Shown in pieces: positions 49,332 to 56,715 of a stretch of DNA of 64,000 bases; the first letter of the stretch is position 1, and each line of letters starts with the position of its first letter. Location of the stretch: the NCBI GenBank assembly GCA_052436255.1, contig JBQVNP010000011.1:1-64000 (forward strand). Reading direction: 5' to 3'. A program made the position numbers and the translations under genes. Below the pieces are notes generated by a model. It saw only the letters and a program-made list of their open reading frames with translations, ran no database searches and was not told where the DNA came from. This DNA comes from Pelomonas sp052436255 (GTDB lineage Bacteria; Pseudomonadota; Gammaproteobacteria; Burkholderiales; Burkholderiaceae_C).

Positions 49332-50227
49332 CGACACCATTGCGAATCGTCAACCCGCTGCCCGTCACGGATAGCGTGCTGGTGGCAACCGACGTCCCCG
49401 AGGACTCCACTTCGGCGTGGAGCGGCGCCACGACCTACAACGTTGGCGACCGCGTGCACCTGGTCGGCACGCACAAGGTCTATGAGAGCGTCGCGGCAAG
49501 CAACCTCAACAACAACCCTGCCACCGAGCCAGAGTGGGTAGAGGTCGGCCCCACCAATCGCTGGGCGATGTTCGACCGAAGCAACAGCACGCAGACCGCG
49601 CAGAGCACGAGCTTCTACTACCGCCTGCAGCCGACGGCCGCCTACAACGTGGTCGCGCTGCTCGGGCTCACCGGCGCGCTGACGCTGCGCGTGCGCGTGA
49701 CGCACGGCTCGCTGGGCTTGCTCTACGACCAGACCATCGACCTGACCAGCCTGCCTGCCCAGTCAGGCTGGTGGGAATGGTTCTACGGCGAGCGCCGCGG
49801 CCCGACCCTGGCCCTGGTCGACGTGCCCGGAATCATCGGCGCCGAGCTGCGCGTCGACGTCACCGGCACGACCCAGTTGGCGGCCGGCGTGCTGCTCTTC
49901 GGCCAGGCCAAAGACATCGGCATCTTGGTCCAGCAGGGCGCGCGGGTCGGCATCCAGGACTACAGCCGCAAAGAGACCAACGACTTCGGCGATGTCGTCC
50001 TCGTGCAGCGCGCTTTCGCCAAGCGCGCGAGCTACGACCTACCCATCCGCGCAGAGCTGGTGGACGAAGCGGTCAGCTTCCTCGCCAGCATCCGAGCAAC
50101 CCCCTGCCTATTCATCGCGCCAAAGTACGAGAGCGCGGTTGTGTACGGCTTCTACAAGGAGTTCGACGTGAACATCGCCTATCACTCCGTCAGCGAATGC
50201 TCGCTGCAGGTGGAGGGTCTGACGTGA
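49328..50227 (+). CDS. Tail-end protein with carbohydrate-binding-like module
   Basis: A 299-residue protein directly after the tape measure (ATGA overlap). Residues 25-65 (SAWSGATTYNVGDRVHLVGT, then KVYESV) resemble a chitin-binding-type carbohydrate module. The rest is beta-rich (LTLRVRVTHGSLGLLYDQTI) and could be a distal-tail or fibre-type protein. Position suggests tail-tip assembly. Confidence 0.6.
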   Translation: MTTPLRIVNPLPVTDSVLVATDVPEDSTSAWSGATTYNVGDRVHLVGTHKVYESVAASNLNNNPATEPEWVEVGPTNRWAMFDRSNSTQTAQSTSFYYRLQPTAAYNVVALLGLTGALTLRVRVTHGSLGLLYDQTIDLTSLPAQSGWWEWFYGERRGPTLALVDVPGIIGAELRVDVTGTTQLAAGVLLFGQAKDIGILVQQGARVGIQDYSRKETNDFGDVVLVQRAFAKRASYDLPIRAELVDEAVSFLASIRATPCLFIAPKYESAVVYGFYKEFDVNIAYHSVSECSLQVEGLT

Positions 50228-50910
50228 CCACCATCTCTGATCTCCCGCCGGCCCCGCAGCCGACCGACGACACCGCGACCTTCAACACCAAGGCGTTCGC
50301 GATCCTGGCTGCATGGCAGACCATGATTGACGAACAGAACGCGCAGGCCGGAGAGAACAACACGGCGGCAGCGACCGCCACAACTGGCGCCGCCACCGCG
50401 ACGACGAAGGCGGCCGAGGCCTCGGCCCACGAGCTCGCCTCGGCCGCCAACGCCACTGCGGCTGCATCCAGCGCCGGCGCCATAGCCTGGGTCAGCGGCA
50501 CGACCTATGCCGTTGACGACGCCAGGAAGTCGCCCATCGACCACCGCGTCTATTCGCGCCTCACAAATGGCGCTGGAACGACCGACCCAAGCGCGGACCC
50601 GACGAACTGGGAGCCCATCGCGCCGAACGGCCTCCAACTGGTCATTGAAGCCGGTACCAGCGCGGCCATCGCAGCCAACACCGACACGGCGTTCACGAAC
50701 GCTGCGGCATGCGCTGCGACGGTGCCGGCAATCTCGGTTGGCGCGAGCTTCGTCGCTCGCTTCGATAACGGGCGGCTCGACAACACCGTCGACCTCGGCG
50801 CGCGCTCGATGATCGGTCCGAATGGGCAGATCCGCGGCGGCGTCATCACTCTCAACACCGCACCTTTGATCAGCCTGCGCTGGTGGGGTGACTACTACCG
50901 GAGCAACTGA
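50224..50910 (+). CDS. Tail fibre-like protein
   Basis: A 228-residue protein from a GTG start. An Ala/Thr-rich coiled region (residues 45-95) resembles fibre shafts, followed by a carbohydrate-module-like segment (SGTTYAVDDARKSPIDHRVY, SRLTNGAGTTDPSADPTNWE) and a C-terminal beta domain. It repeats the module type of the upstream gene. Host binding is inferred. Confidence 0.55.
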   Translation: MTTISDLPPAPQPTDDTATFNTKAFAILAAWQTMIDEQNAQAGENNTAAATATTGAATATTKAAEASAHELASAANATAAASSAGAIAWVSGTTYAVDDARKSPIDHRVYSRLTNGAGTTDPSADPTNWEPIAPNGLQLVIEAGTSAAIAANTDTAFTNAAACAATVPAISVGASFVARFDNGRLDNTVDLGARSMIGPNGQIRGGVITLNTAPLISLRWWGDYYRSN

Positions 50911-51362
50911 TGAGCGGCACCCTTTCTGAAATGGGCTTTGGCGGCGGCAGCCGCGTCACATCACTGCCTTGCGGCTTCAGCGCCGCATCCGGAATCTTGA
51001 GCCTCGGTCCGGCGATCACCACGCTCTCAGGCGCAACGCTGGCCGGCACATCCAACCTGAAAACCCTGCTCAACGTCACCGGCAGCCGGGTGCGGCTGAA
51101 CGCTCTGAAGTTTCAGGCGGCTGATGCGACAGCACGCAACGTGCGCGTCGTCATCACCATCGATGGCGTTGTGGTTTTCGACAACACAGCCGCCTGCGCC
51201 GACACGAACCATCGGGCCGCGGTGGGGGTCGTGAAGTCGGACACCAACTCCTCGCTGCTGTTCCAGCCTGTGGACGCGCTCAACTCGGTCAAGATCGAGT
51301 TCGGGTGCAGCCTGGCCGAGACTGACAAGCTCTCTTTCTCGTACAACTACGAGGTGCGGTGA
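50910..51362 (+). CDS. Hypothetical tail-associated protein
   Basis: A 150-residue beta-rich protein (SGATLAGTSNLKTLLNVTGS, then VRLNALKFQAADATARNVRV) with features of a receptor-binding or jelly-roll domain. Overlaps its neighbours by one to a few bases. Function unknown. Confidence 0.5.
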   Translation: MSGTLSEMGFGGGSRVTSLPCGFSAASGILSLGPAITTLSGATLAGTSNLKTLLNVTGSRVRLNALKFQAADATARNVRVVITIDGVVVFDNTAACADTNHRAAVGVVKSDTNSSLLFQPVDALNSVKIEFGCSLAETDKLSFSYNYEVR

Positions 51363-51682
51363 TGAGTGAAGACAGCTACGTCACACGCCAGTCTGGCGGC
51401 GCCACAGTGATCCAACTGAGCAGGCCCGCGCCGGTGGATTCGGTTGTCGTCGTGACGATGGAGCAGGCCCGCCGGGCCCTGCTGCAGGCGGGCCTGCTCG
51501 GGGCCGTCGAAGCTTCCATAGCCGCGCTGCCCGAGCCGGACCGCAGCCAAGCGCAGATCACCTGGGAATTCAAAACCCAAGTCTCCCGGACCGGCCCGCT
51601 GGTGCTGCTGATCGCCGGGCAGTTGGGCCTCACCGAAGCCCAGATCGACGCGCTCTTCGCTGCCGCAGCCACGATCACCTGA
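51362..51682 (+). CDS. Hypothetical tail-associated protein
   Basis: A 106-residue protein: N-terminal strands, then MEQARRALLQAGLLGAVEAS and a C-terminal helix LTEAQIDALFAAAATIT. The ATG at 51362 follows an in-frame GTG by one codon. It may be a tail-fibre assembly helper from position; function unknown. Confidence 0.45.
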   Translation: MSEDSYVTRQSGGATVIQLSRPAPVDSVVVVTMEQARRALLQAGLLGAVEASIAALPEPDRSQAQITWEFKTQVSRTGPLVLLIAGQLGLTEAQIDALFAAAATIT

Positions 51683-51703
51683 CGCCAAGAACCTTAGCCC
51701 ACC

Positions 51704-51727
51704 AGCCCGCCGCGTGCGGGCTTTTTT
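51704..51727 (+). terminator. Terminator between tail and lysis genes
   Basis: AGCCCGC-cgcgt-GCGGGCT followed by a run of T. It lies 21 bp after the last tail gene and 15 bp before the lysis cassette. Confidence 0.85.
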
Positions 51728-51742
51728 ACGTCTGGACATCCC

Positions 51743-52102
51743 ATGCGCAAGATCCTGCTCGCCGCGGCCCTGGTGGTCGCCTGCTCCTTTGCCAGCGCCA
51801 TCGAGCGCAAGTGCCGCACCGATGACCTCTGGCGCGGCCCCGACAAGACCAAGCACATGCTCGGCGGCGCCGCCATTGCGTCAGCTGTCACGCTGGCCAC
51901 CAAAGAGCCTCACTGGGGCTTCGCTGCTGGCCTCGCCGTCGGCGCTGCCAAAGAGATCTGGGACCGGCGCGGCAGCGGGACCTGCAGCTTCCAGGATTTC
52001 GCTGTCACCGCCGGCGGCGCTGCAGCCGGCGCTTACGGAACGGCCTGGCTGATCCTGCCGCAGCGGCGGGGCGTCGCGGTCGCCTATGTGAAGGCGTTCT
52101 GA
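51743..52102 (+). CDS. YfiM/DUF2279-like membrane-associated protein
   Basis: A 119-residue protein with a signal peptide (MRKILLAAALVVACSFASA) and the DUF2279-type body DKTKHMLGGAAIASAVTLAT, GLAVGAAKEIWDRRGSGTCS and FAVTAGGAAAGAYGTAWLIL. It starts the lysis cassette. In phages similar small proteins accompany holins; the exact role is unknown. Confidence 0.6.
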   Translation: MRKILLAAALVVACSFASAIERKCRTDDLWRGPDKTKHMLGGAAIASAVTLATKEPHWGFAAGLAVGAAKEIWDRRGSGTCSFQDFAVTAGGAAAGAYGTAWLILPQRRGVAVAYVKAF

Positions 52103-52428
52103 TGCAGTACCGCGAAACCGACCGCATGGGGCTCGACCCCGTCCCCAGCCGATGGAGCATTGACAGAAAGGTTCCCGTGTGGGGATTGCTGATGATGGCG
52201 AGCGCCATCGCAGGGCAGGCCATCCTGCTGTGGAACGGCCAGCAGTTGCAGGCCCAGCGCCTGGACGACTACGGGACCAAGATCGTCGCTCTCACGGTCG
52301 AGGTCAAGGAGCTGAACGCCCAGCTCAGCGCCAAGGCCAGCAAGGACAACGAGCAGGACCTGCGCCTCAATGAGTACAGCCGTCGGCTGCTGCTGCTTGA
52401 GGGCGACCGGTACGGGGGGCGGCGATGA
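52102..52428 (+). CDS. Small membrane protein with coiled coil
   Basis: A 108-residue protein with one hydrophobic segment (VPVWGLLMMASAIAGQAILL) and a long heptad-like C-terminus (VALTVEVKELNAQLSAKASK). Located just before the holin; it could be an antiholin or accessory lysis protein. Function inferred from place only. Confidence 0.5.
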   Translation: MQYRETDRMGLDPVPSRWSIDRKVPVWGLLMMASAIAGQAILLWNGQQLQAQRLDDYGTKIVALTVEVKELNAQLSAKASKDNEQDLRLNEYSRRLLLLEGDRYGGRR

Positions 52429-52646
52429 AGCTGATCGACGACGCCGGCAAGGTCTGGCACAAGTTGTGGTCGGTGCGGCTGGCGCTGCTGGGCGCGCTGT
52501 TCTCGGCGGCCGAGTTCGCTGTGTCTCTGGCGCCTGATGCTGTGGCCGATGTGGTCGGGCAGGGGCGCTTTGCCGCCGTCGCCTTCGTCGTCGGCATCGG
52601 CGCTGCCATCGCGCGCCTGGTGCAGCAGCTGAGGCTCAAGGAATGA
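52425..52646 (+). CDS. Holin
   Basis: A 73-residue protein with two transmembrane segments (about 18-35 and 48-66) and basic ends (MKLIDDAGKVWHKLWSVRLA ... VQQLRLKE). Directly upstream of the endolysin with ATGA overlap. It would form the inner-membrane lesion or pinhole that times lysis; a pinholin is plausible because the endolysin has a SAR-type anchor. Confidence 0.7.
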   Translation: MKLIDDAGKVWHKLWSVRLALLGALFSAAEFAVSLAPDAVADVVGQGRFAAVAFVVGIGAAIARLVQQLRLKE

Positions 52647-53221
52647 GCGCCCGCAAGCCCATCGGCAAGCGCACCAAGGCTGGTGTTCTGGTCGGCGCCG
52701 TGGCTGGCGGGCTCATGCTGGCCAGCCCTCAACTGCTCGACTTCCTGGGCGACTGGGAAGGGCGCGGCCGCACGGTCTACGCCGACAAGCTGGCGGGCGG
52801 CCTGCCCACGGCGTGCGGCGGGTTGACGAACCACACCAGCTCCAAGCCGGTGATCGTCGGCGAGGTTTGGACCGAGGAGGAGTGCGCGGCCGGCATGAGC
52901 GAGGTTGTGACGGCCGGACAGCTCAAGCTGGCCGACTGCTTCACGCGCCAGCCGCCGCAGCACGTCTTCAATGCCTTCAGCAGCCATGAGCACAACTTCG
53001 GCGTGGCCGCGACTTGCGGGAGCCAGGCCATGGCCGCCTTCAATGCAGGCGACACCGCAGCGGCCTGCCGGTTGATCGCCTACACCCCGGACGGAAAGCC
53101 GAACTGGTCTTCCGTCAAGACGGGCCGCACGCTGCCGAACGGCAAGCCCGAGCTGCGCTTCGTGCAGGGCTTACAGAACCGGCGCCTGGCCGAGATGGCG
53201 ATGTGTGAGGGGCGGAAGTGA
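52643..53221 (+). CDS. SAR-type endolysin (GH24 lysozyme)
   Basis: A 192-residue lysozyme that cuts peptidoglycan. Residues 13-32 (AGVLVGAVAGGLMLASPQLL) form a Gly/Ala-rich signal-anchor-release segment. The catalytic triad follows: E39 (WEGRGR), D48 (YADKLA) and T56 (LPTACGG). The C-terminus holds LPNGKPELRFVQGLQNRRLA. Release from the membrane after holin action activates it. Confidence 0.88.
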   Translation: MSARKPIGKRTKAGVLVGAVAGGLMLASPQLLDFLGDWEGRGRTVYADKLAGGLPTACGGLTNHTSSKPVIVGEVWTEEECAAGMSEVVTAGQLKLADCFTRQPPQHVFNAFSSHEHNFGVAATCGSQAMAAFNAGDTAAACRLIAYTPDGKPNWSSVKTGRTLPNGKPELRFVQGLQNRRLAEMAMCEGRK

Positions 53222-53763
53222 TCACCGCGCTCGCCATCCTCCGCCGCGTGCCGGTGCTGGGCTGGGTCGTGCTGGCCCTGGGGCTGCTGCTGGGCGCGCA
53301 GACCCTGCGCCTCAGCGCCTCGCAGGCCGACGTGGCGCGGGCGAAGGCCGAGACATCCAAGGTGCGCGCCGAGTTCGGGGCCTACCGCGAAACCCAAGAG
53401 CGCAACGCCCGCCAAGCGCTCGAATCCTTCGCGCGCGACGCCGCGCTCACCGCCAAGAAACGCCAAGAGGCCGCTGATGCCGAACACCTCGCCCGCCAAG
53501 CCGCTGAGGCTGATGCTGCTCGCCTGCGCCGCACTGCTGGCCAGCTGCAGCGCTACTCCGCCGATCTCGCCACCTCCCTCGGTGATCGTGCGCGAGATAC
53601 CGCCACTGCCAGCAGCTGCGAGACAGCAGACGCGCGCATCGTCCGGCTCTCCCTCGTGGTCGGCGCGCTTGACGACTTTGCGGCAGAGGCAGCAGGAGCT
53701 GCTGACAGCGCCATTCGCGCCGGCCAGCTCTGCGTCGCAAGCTACGACGCGCTGACGCCGTAG
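53218..53763 (+). CDS. Rz-like inner-membrane spanin
   Basis: A 181-residue protein with an N-terminal transmembrane anchor (VPVLGWVVLALGLLLGAQTL) and a long periplasmic coiled coil rich in Ala/Arg/Glu. GTG start overlaps the endolysin stop. It partners with the lipoprotein encoded inside it to fuse the membranes at the last step of lysis. Confidence 0.8.
   Translation: MITALAILRRVPVLGWVVLALGLLLGAQTLRLSASQADVARAKAETSKVRAEFGAYRETQERNARQALESFARDAALTAKKRQEAADAEHLARQAAEADAARLRRTAGQLQRYSADLATSLGDRARDTATASSCETADARIVRLSLVVGALDDFAAEAAGAADSAIRAGQLCVASYDALTP
53477..53755 (+). CDS. Rz1-like outer-membrane spanin, nested in Rz
   Basis: A 92-residue frame embedded wholly within the Rz-like gene. It has a lipoprotein signal ending in the lipobox LASC (C24) and then the proline-rich ATPPISPPPS typical of Rz1. 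The lipobox in this position and the nesting are diagnostic of the spanin pair. Confidence 0.82.
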   Translation: MPNTSPAKPLRLMLLACAALLASCSATPPISPPPSVIVREIPPLPAAARQQTRASSGSPSWSARLTTLRQRQQELLTAPFAPASSASQATTR

Positions 53764-53776
53764 CGATGAGACGGCC

Positions 53777-54076
53777 ATGCCCTGGCACCTTCAGCCCACC
53801 CGCCTGACAGCCCGCCTGTTCTCGGCGAGCCGCAGCTTCGAGCAGCGCGACCCGCCCGACGTCATTGCCCAGGTAGACCTGACTGCCGACGGCGCGGCCT
53901 ACATCCACGCCACCATGAGCCGAGCAGATGGCGCCACGCCCCCGGGCGTCTGGCGCGAGCTGATCCGCAAGCTCCGTGACTTCGGTGTCACGTCCGTGAG
54001 CTGGGACCACAAGGGCAAGACCGGCGGCGGCGACACGGGCAGGGCCTGGCAGGACACGGTGGCGGTGGAGCGCTAG
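53777..54076 (+). CDS. Hypothetical phage protein
   Basis: A 99-residue alpha/beta protein (AQVDLTADGAAYIHATMSRA, then WRELIRKLRDFGVTSVSWDH) with a basic Gly-rich loop KGKTGGGD. No family recognised. It follows the lysis genes in the same direction. Confidence 0.5.
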   Translation: MPWHLQPTRLTARLFSASRSFEQRDPPDVIAQVDLTADGAAYIHATMSRADGATPPGVWRELIRKLRDFGVTSVSWDHKGKTGGGDTGRAWQDTVAVER

Positions 54077-54091
54077 GGCAGCTTGCCACGC

Positions 54092-54319
54092 TCAGGGCCC
54101 CTTGGTCCCGTCGTGCCCGCGCAGATGCTGATTCGTCGGCGCCAGCGCGTAGTTCTCGTCAACGTTCTCCGGGCAGCTTCGGACCTCGCACGACCCTTCG
54201 ATGCGGGTAGCGGTCGGATCGTGCTTCAGCGCCTCGCCCTCAGCGAATCTGCACGCGCTCTTGCGGCGACGGCCCCACTGATCGGTCATCATCCAAAACC
54301 AGAACTCAACGTCTTTCAT
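54092..54319 (-). CDS. SOS-controlled hypothetical protein
   Basis: A 75-residue protein beginning MKDVEFWFWMMTDQWGRRRK and containing GSCEVRSCPENVDENYAL. It points leftward at the right end of the prophage. A perfect CTGT-N8-ACAG LexA box lies one base from the start codon, so LexA should block transcription until DNA damage. Small proteins of this type occur in other prophages; the function is unknown. Confidence 0.6.
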   Translation of the reverse strand: MKDVEFWFWMMTDQWGRRRKSACRFAEGEALKHDPTATRIEGSCEVRSCPENVDENYALAPTNQHLRGHDGTKGP

Positions 54320-54320
54320 G

Positions 54321-54336
54321 CTGTATTTTTATACAG
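54321..54336 (-). promoter_or_regulatory. LexA (SOS) box
   Basis: CTGTATTTTTATACAG fits the gammaproteobacterial and betaproteobacterial LexA consensus CTGT-N8-ACAG and is almost palindromic. It abuts the ATG of the leftward gene at 54319, so LexA would cover its promoter or start site. Confidence 0.78.
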
Positions 54337-54436
54337 TCAAGCGAGTTAGCGAGTCGTGCAAAATACTATCGTTGCTGGGTCATCTCATTGCGGTTTGGTT
54401 GGTCGGTTCTCTAAGTTATTGATGGGTATGGAGAAT

Positions 54437-54488
54437 CACCTCCCTTACACGGAGATTGTCGGCGGTTCGAGCCCGTCAGCGCCCACCA
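54437..54488 (+). repeat. attR core (52-bp direct repeat)
   Basis: This is a perfect copy of 1573-1624, the anticodon arm to CCA end of tRNA-Val. It is a tRNA fragment, not a functional tRNA gene, because the acceptor 5' strand and D-arm are missing. It marks the right end of the prophage. The 100 bp inward (54337-54436) hold no gene and probably contain the right-arm integrase sites. Confidence 0.93.
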
Positions 54489-54538
54489 CCCGCCCCGGGA
54501 CGGCATTGCCGTCTCGCACTTAGAATGCGGCTCTCCTC

Positions 54539-54562
54539 GAAGGCGAACCCCGGTTCGCCTTC
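54539..54562 (+). terminator. Hairpin at the host side of attR
   Basis: GAAGGCGAACC pairs with GGTTCGCCTTC, an 11-bp stem with almost no loop, 44 bp upstream of ppiD. No clear T run follows, so it may be a leader hairpin for ppiD or the old terminator of the HU/tRNA-Val unit. Confidence 0.45.
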
Positions 54563-54605
54563 GTCGCGTTTGATTCCTAGCGCTTGATCGTCAAGGCTTT
54601 CCGAG

Positions 54606-56519
54606 ATGTTTGAATTCGTCCGCCAACACAACCGCCTGTTCCAGTTCATCCTGCTGATCCTGATCCTGCCGTCCTTCGCCTTCGTCGGCATGCAGGGCTA
54701 TACCAGCATGATGGACGGCGCCAACGCCAGCGTGGCCACCGTCGATGGCCGCAAGATCACGCAAGCCGAATGGGACTTTGCCCAGCGCGAGCAGGCTGAT
54801 CGCATCCGCCGCCAGAGCCCCGGCGTCGACGCCAAGCTGCTGGACACGCCCGAAGTCAAGCGCCAGGCCCTCGAAGGCCTCGTCAACGAGCGCACGCTCA
54901 AGGCGGCCGCGGAAGACCAGCACTTCACGCCCAGCGCCGAGGCCGTCAACGCCAGGTTCTGGAACGATCCTCAGTTCGCCTTCCTGCGCAACCCAGACGG
55001 CACGGTCAACAAGGCCATGCTGGCCGCGCAGGGCATGACCCCCTCGATCTTTCTCGAGCGCCTGCGCCAGGACTACGCGATCCGCCAGGTCACGGCGCCC
55101 ATCGAAACTTCGGCCACTGTCGGCACTGCTGCGCCGAAGCTGGCCTTTGATGCGCTGCTCCAGCAGCGTGAGGTGCAATTGCAGCGTTTCGACGTCGCGG
55201 GCTTTGCTGCCAAGCTCAACCCGAGCGACGCCGAGATCGAAGCCTTCTACAAGGAGCCGGCCAACGCTGCCAAGTTGCAACTGCCCGAAACGGCTCAGAT
55301 CCAGTACGTCGTGCTGGATTTGGAGGCCCTGAAGCAGGACGTCAAGTTCACCGAAGACGACCTGCTGACCTACTACAAGGAAAACGCGGCTCGCTACGGC
55401 GTGCCCGAAGAGCGCCGCGCCAGCCACATCCTGATCAAGGCGGAGCGCGGCGCGTCGGCCGACGAGCGTGCCAAAGCCAAGACCAGGGCCGAAGACATCC
55501 TGGCGCAGGTGCGCAAGAACCCGGCCGAGTTCGCTGCCTTGGCAAAGAAGAACTCCCAGGACGAAGGCTCTGCGGCCAATGGCGGCGACCTCGACTTCTT
55601 CAGCCGCGGCGCCATGGTCAAGGAGTTCGATGCCGCCGTTTACGCCATGAAGCAGGGCGAAATCAGCAACCTCGTCGAGACTGATTTCGGCTACCACATC
55701 ATCCAGCTGACCGGCACCCGCGGTGGCGAGAAAAAGCCCTTCGAAGCCGTGCGCGCCGAAATCGAGGGCGAAGTGCGCAAGCAGCTCGCTCAGCGTCGTT
55801 ATGCGGAAGCCGCCGAGCAGTTCGGCAATCTCGTCTACGAGCAGGCCGACAGCCTGCAACCCGCTGTCGATAAGCTCAAGCTGCAGATCCAGACCGCCAC
55901 CGTCCAACGCCAGCCTCAAGCCGGCGCGACGGGCGTGCTGGCTTCACCCAAGCTGCTTGACGCAGTCTTCGGCGCGGAGGCGCTGCGCAACAAACGCAAT
56001 ACCGAAGCCGTCGAAACCGGTGCCAGCCAGATGGTGTCGGCCCGGGTTGTCCAGCACAGCCCGGCCCGCGTGCCGCCGCTCGCCGACGTGAAGGACAAGG
56101 TGCGGCAGCAACTCGTCCAGAAGCTGGCGTCGGAGCAGGCCAAGAAGGCCGGCGAGGCGCGATTGGCCGCGCTGAAGGCCAACCCCGCCGACACCACCGG
56201 ACTGGATGCGGCCGTCACGGTGTCGCGTGCCAAGCCGCAAGCCTTGAGCCGTGAGCAGCTCGAGGCGGTGCTGGGTGCCGATGCCTCCAAGCTGCCCGCC
56301 GTGGTGGGCTTTGCGGCGGATGAGGGAGGCTATGTTGTCGCGCGCATCAACCAACTGCAGCCGCGCGATGCCGCTGTCATCGACGACACGCGAGCCGCGC
56401 AGCAATACGCGGCCGCCTGGGCCAGGGCCGAAGGACAAGCCTTCATGGCAGCACTGAAGTCTCGATACAAGGCCGTCATCAATGTCGCCGCGCCGGCGTC
56501 CGCAGCCAGCGCGCCCTGA
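54606..56519 (+). CDS. ppiD: Periplasmic chaperone / peptidyl-prolyl isomerase PpiD
   Basis: A 637-residue membrane-anchored chaperone. The N-terminus (MFEFVRQHNRLFQFILLILI) is the single anchor, followed by a SurA/TF-like helical region and a parvulin domain at about 270-370 (RASHILIKAERGASADERAK, then NSQDEGSAANGGDLDFFSRG and SNLVETDFGYHIIQLTGTRG). It assists folding of proteins leaving the Sec translocon. It lies next to HU once the prophage is removed. Confidence 0.92.
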   Translation: MFEFVRQHNRLFQFILLILILPSFAFVGMQGYTSMMDGANASVATVDGRKITQAEWDFAQREQADRIRRQSPGVDAKLLDTPEVKRQALEGLVNERTLKAAAEDQHFTPSAEAVNARFWNDPQFAFLRNPDGTVNKAMLAAQGMTPSIFLERLRQDYAIRQVTAPIETSATVGTAAPKLAFDALLQQREVQLQRFDVAGFAAKLNPSDAEIEAFYKEPANAAKLQLPETAQIQYVVLDLEALKQDVKFTEDDLLTYYKENAARYGVPEERRASHILIKAERGASADERAKAKTRAEDILAQVRKNPAEFAALAKKNSQDEGSAANGGDLDFFSRGAMVKEFDAAVYAMKQGEISNLVETDFGYHIIQLTGTRGGEKKPFEAVRAEIEGEVRKQLAQRRYAEAAEQFGNLVYEQADSLQPAVDKLKLQIQTATVQRQPQAGATGVLASPKLLDAVFGAEALRNKRNTEAVETGASQMVSARVVQHSPARVPPLADVKDKVRQQLVQKLASEQAKKAGEARLAALKANPADTTGLDAAVTVSRAKPQALSREQLEAVLGADASKLPAVVGFAADEGGYVVARINQLQPRDAAVIDDTRAAQQYAAAWARAEGQAFMAALKSRYKAVINVAAPASAASAP

Positions 56520-56545
56520 CTTTCCGCTATACTCTTTGGCTCTGC

Positions 56546-56622
56546 GGTGGCTGTAGCTCAGTTGGTAGAGTCCAGGATTGTGATTCCTGTTGTCGCGGGT
56601 TCGAGTCCCGTCAGCCACCCCA
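56546..56622 (+). tRNA. tRNA-His (anticodon GTG)
   Basis: A 77-nt gene with the extra G-1 encoded opposite C73, CCA at 56620-56622, anticodon loop TTGTGAT and stem CAGGA/TCCTG. A TATACT -10 element lies at 56528-56533. The encoded G-1 means the host does not need Thg1 to make it. Confidence 0.95.
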
Positions 56623-56633
56623 AGATCTCCAAG

Positions 56634-56661
56634 TAAAAAAGGCACCACCGGGTGCCTTTTT
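56634..56661 (+). terminator. Terminator after tRNA-His
   Basis: GGCACC-accg-GGTGCC flanked by an A run before and TTTTT after, so it could stop transcripts from both directions. It lies 12 bp after the tRNA. Confidence 0.85.
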
Positions 56662-56715
56662 GCTTTTTCGGGGCCGGCAGGGATCGACCCAGCGCGGCCC
56701 GGTCCACTTTGCAGG

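Larger units (their letters stand above)
1573..54488. mobile_element. Integrated HK97-like siphoprophage (about 52.9 kb)
   Basis: The element is delimited by 52-bp att repeats in tRNA-Val. It contains integrase, excisionase, recombination genes, a repressor/Cro switch, nin-type genes, a full head and tail gene set with a chaperone frameshift, and a holin-endolysin-spanin cassette. No disrupted core gene was seen, so the prophage may be functional. Tail-tip and host-range genes look reduced compared with lambda. Confidence 0.95.

Noticed and set aside
49534..50223. A longer N-terminal extension for the tail fibre-like protein at 50224.
   Set aside because: It lies in another frame of the preceding tail gene, is Arg/His-rich and lacks sensible structure; GTG 50224 overlaps the previous stop as elsewhere in the operon.
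1625..54436. CRISPR arrays, insertion sequences, toxin-antitoxin pairs, retrons or restriction nucleases inside the prophage.
   Set aside because: No regularly spaced repeats, transposase motifs, reverse-transcriptase YxDD motif or recognisable nuclease-immunity pairs were found, beyond the HNH gene next to terS and the lone methyltransferase fusion.
54437..54488. A second tRNA-Val gene at the right end.
   Set aside because: Only the 3' 52 nt are present; the D-arm and 5' acceptor strand are replaced by unrelated phage sequence, so it is attR.
55944..56648. Leftward frame covering tRNA-His and the end of ppiD (contains DGTRTRDNRNHNPGLYQLSY).
   Set aside because: It is the antisense of tRNA-His and ppiD, another common false gene.
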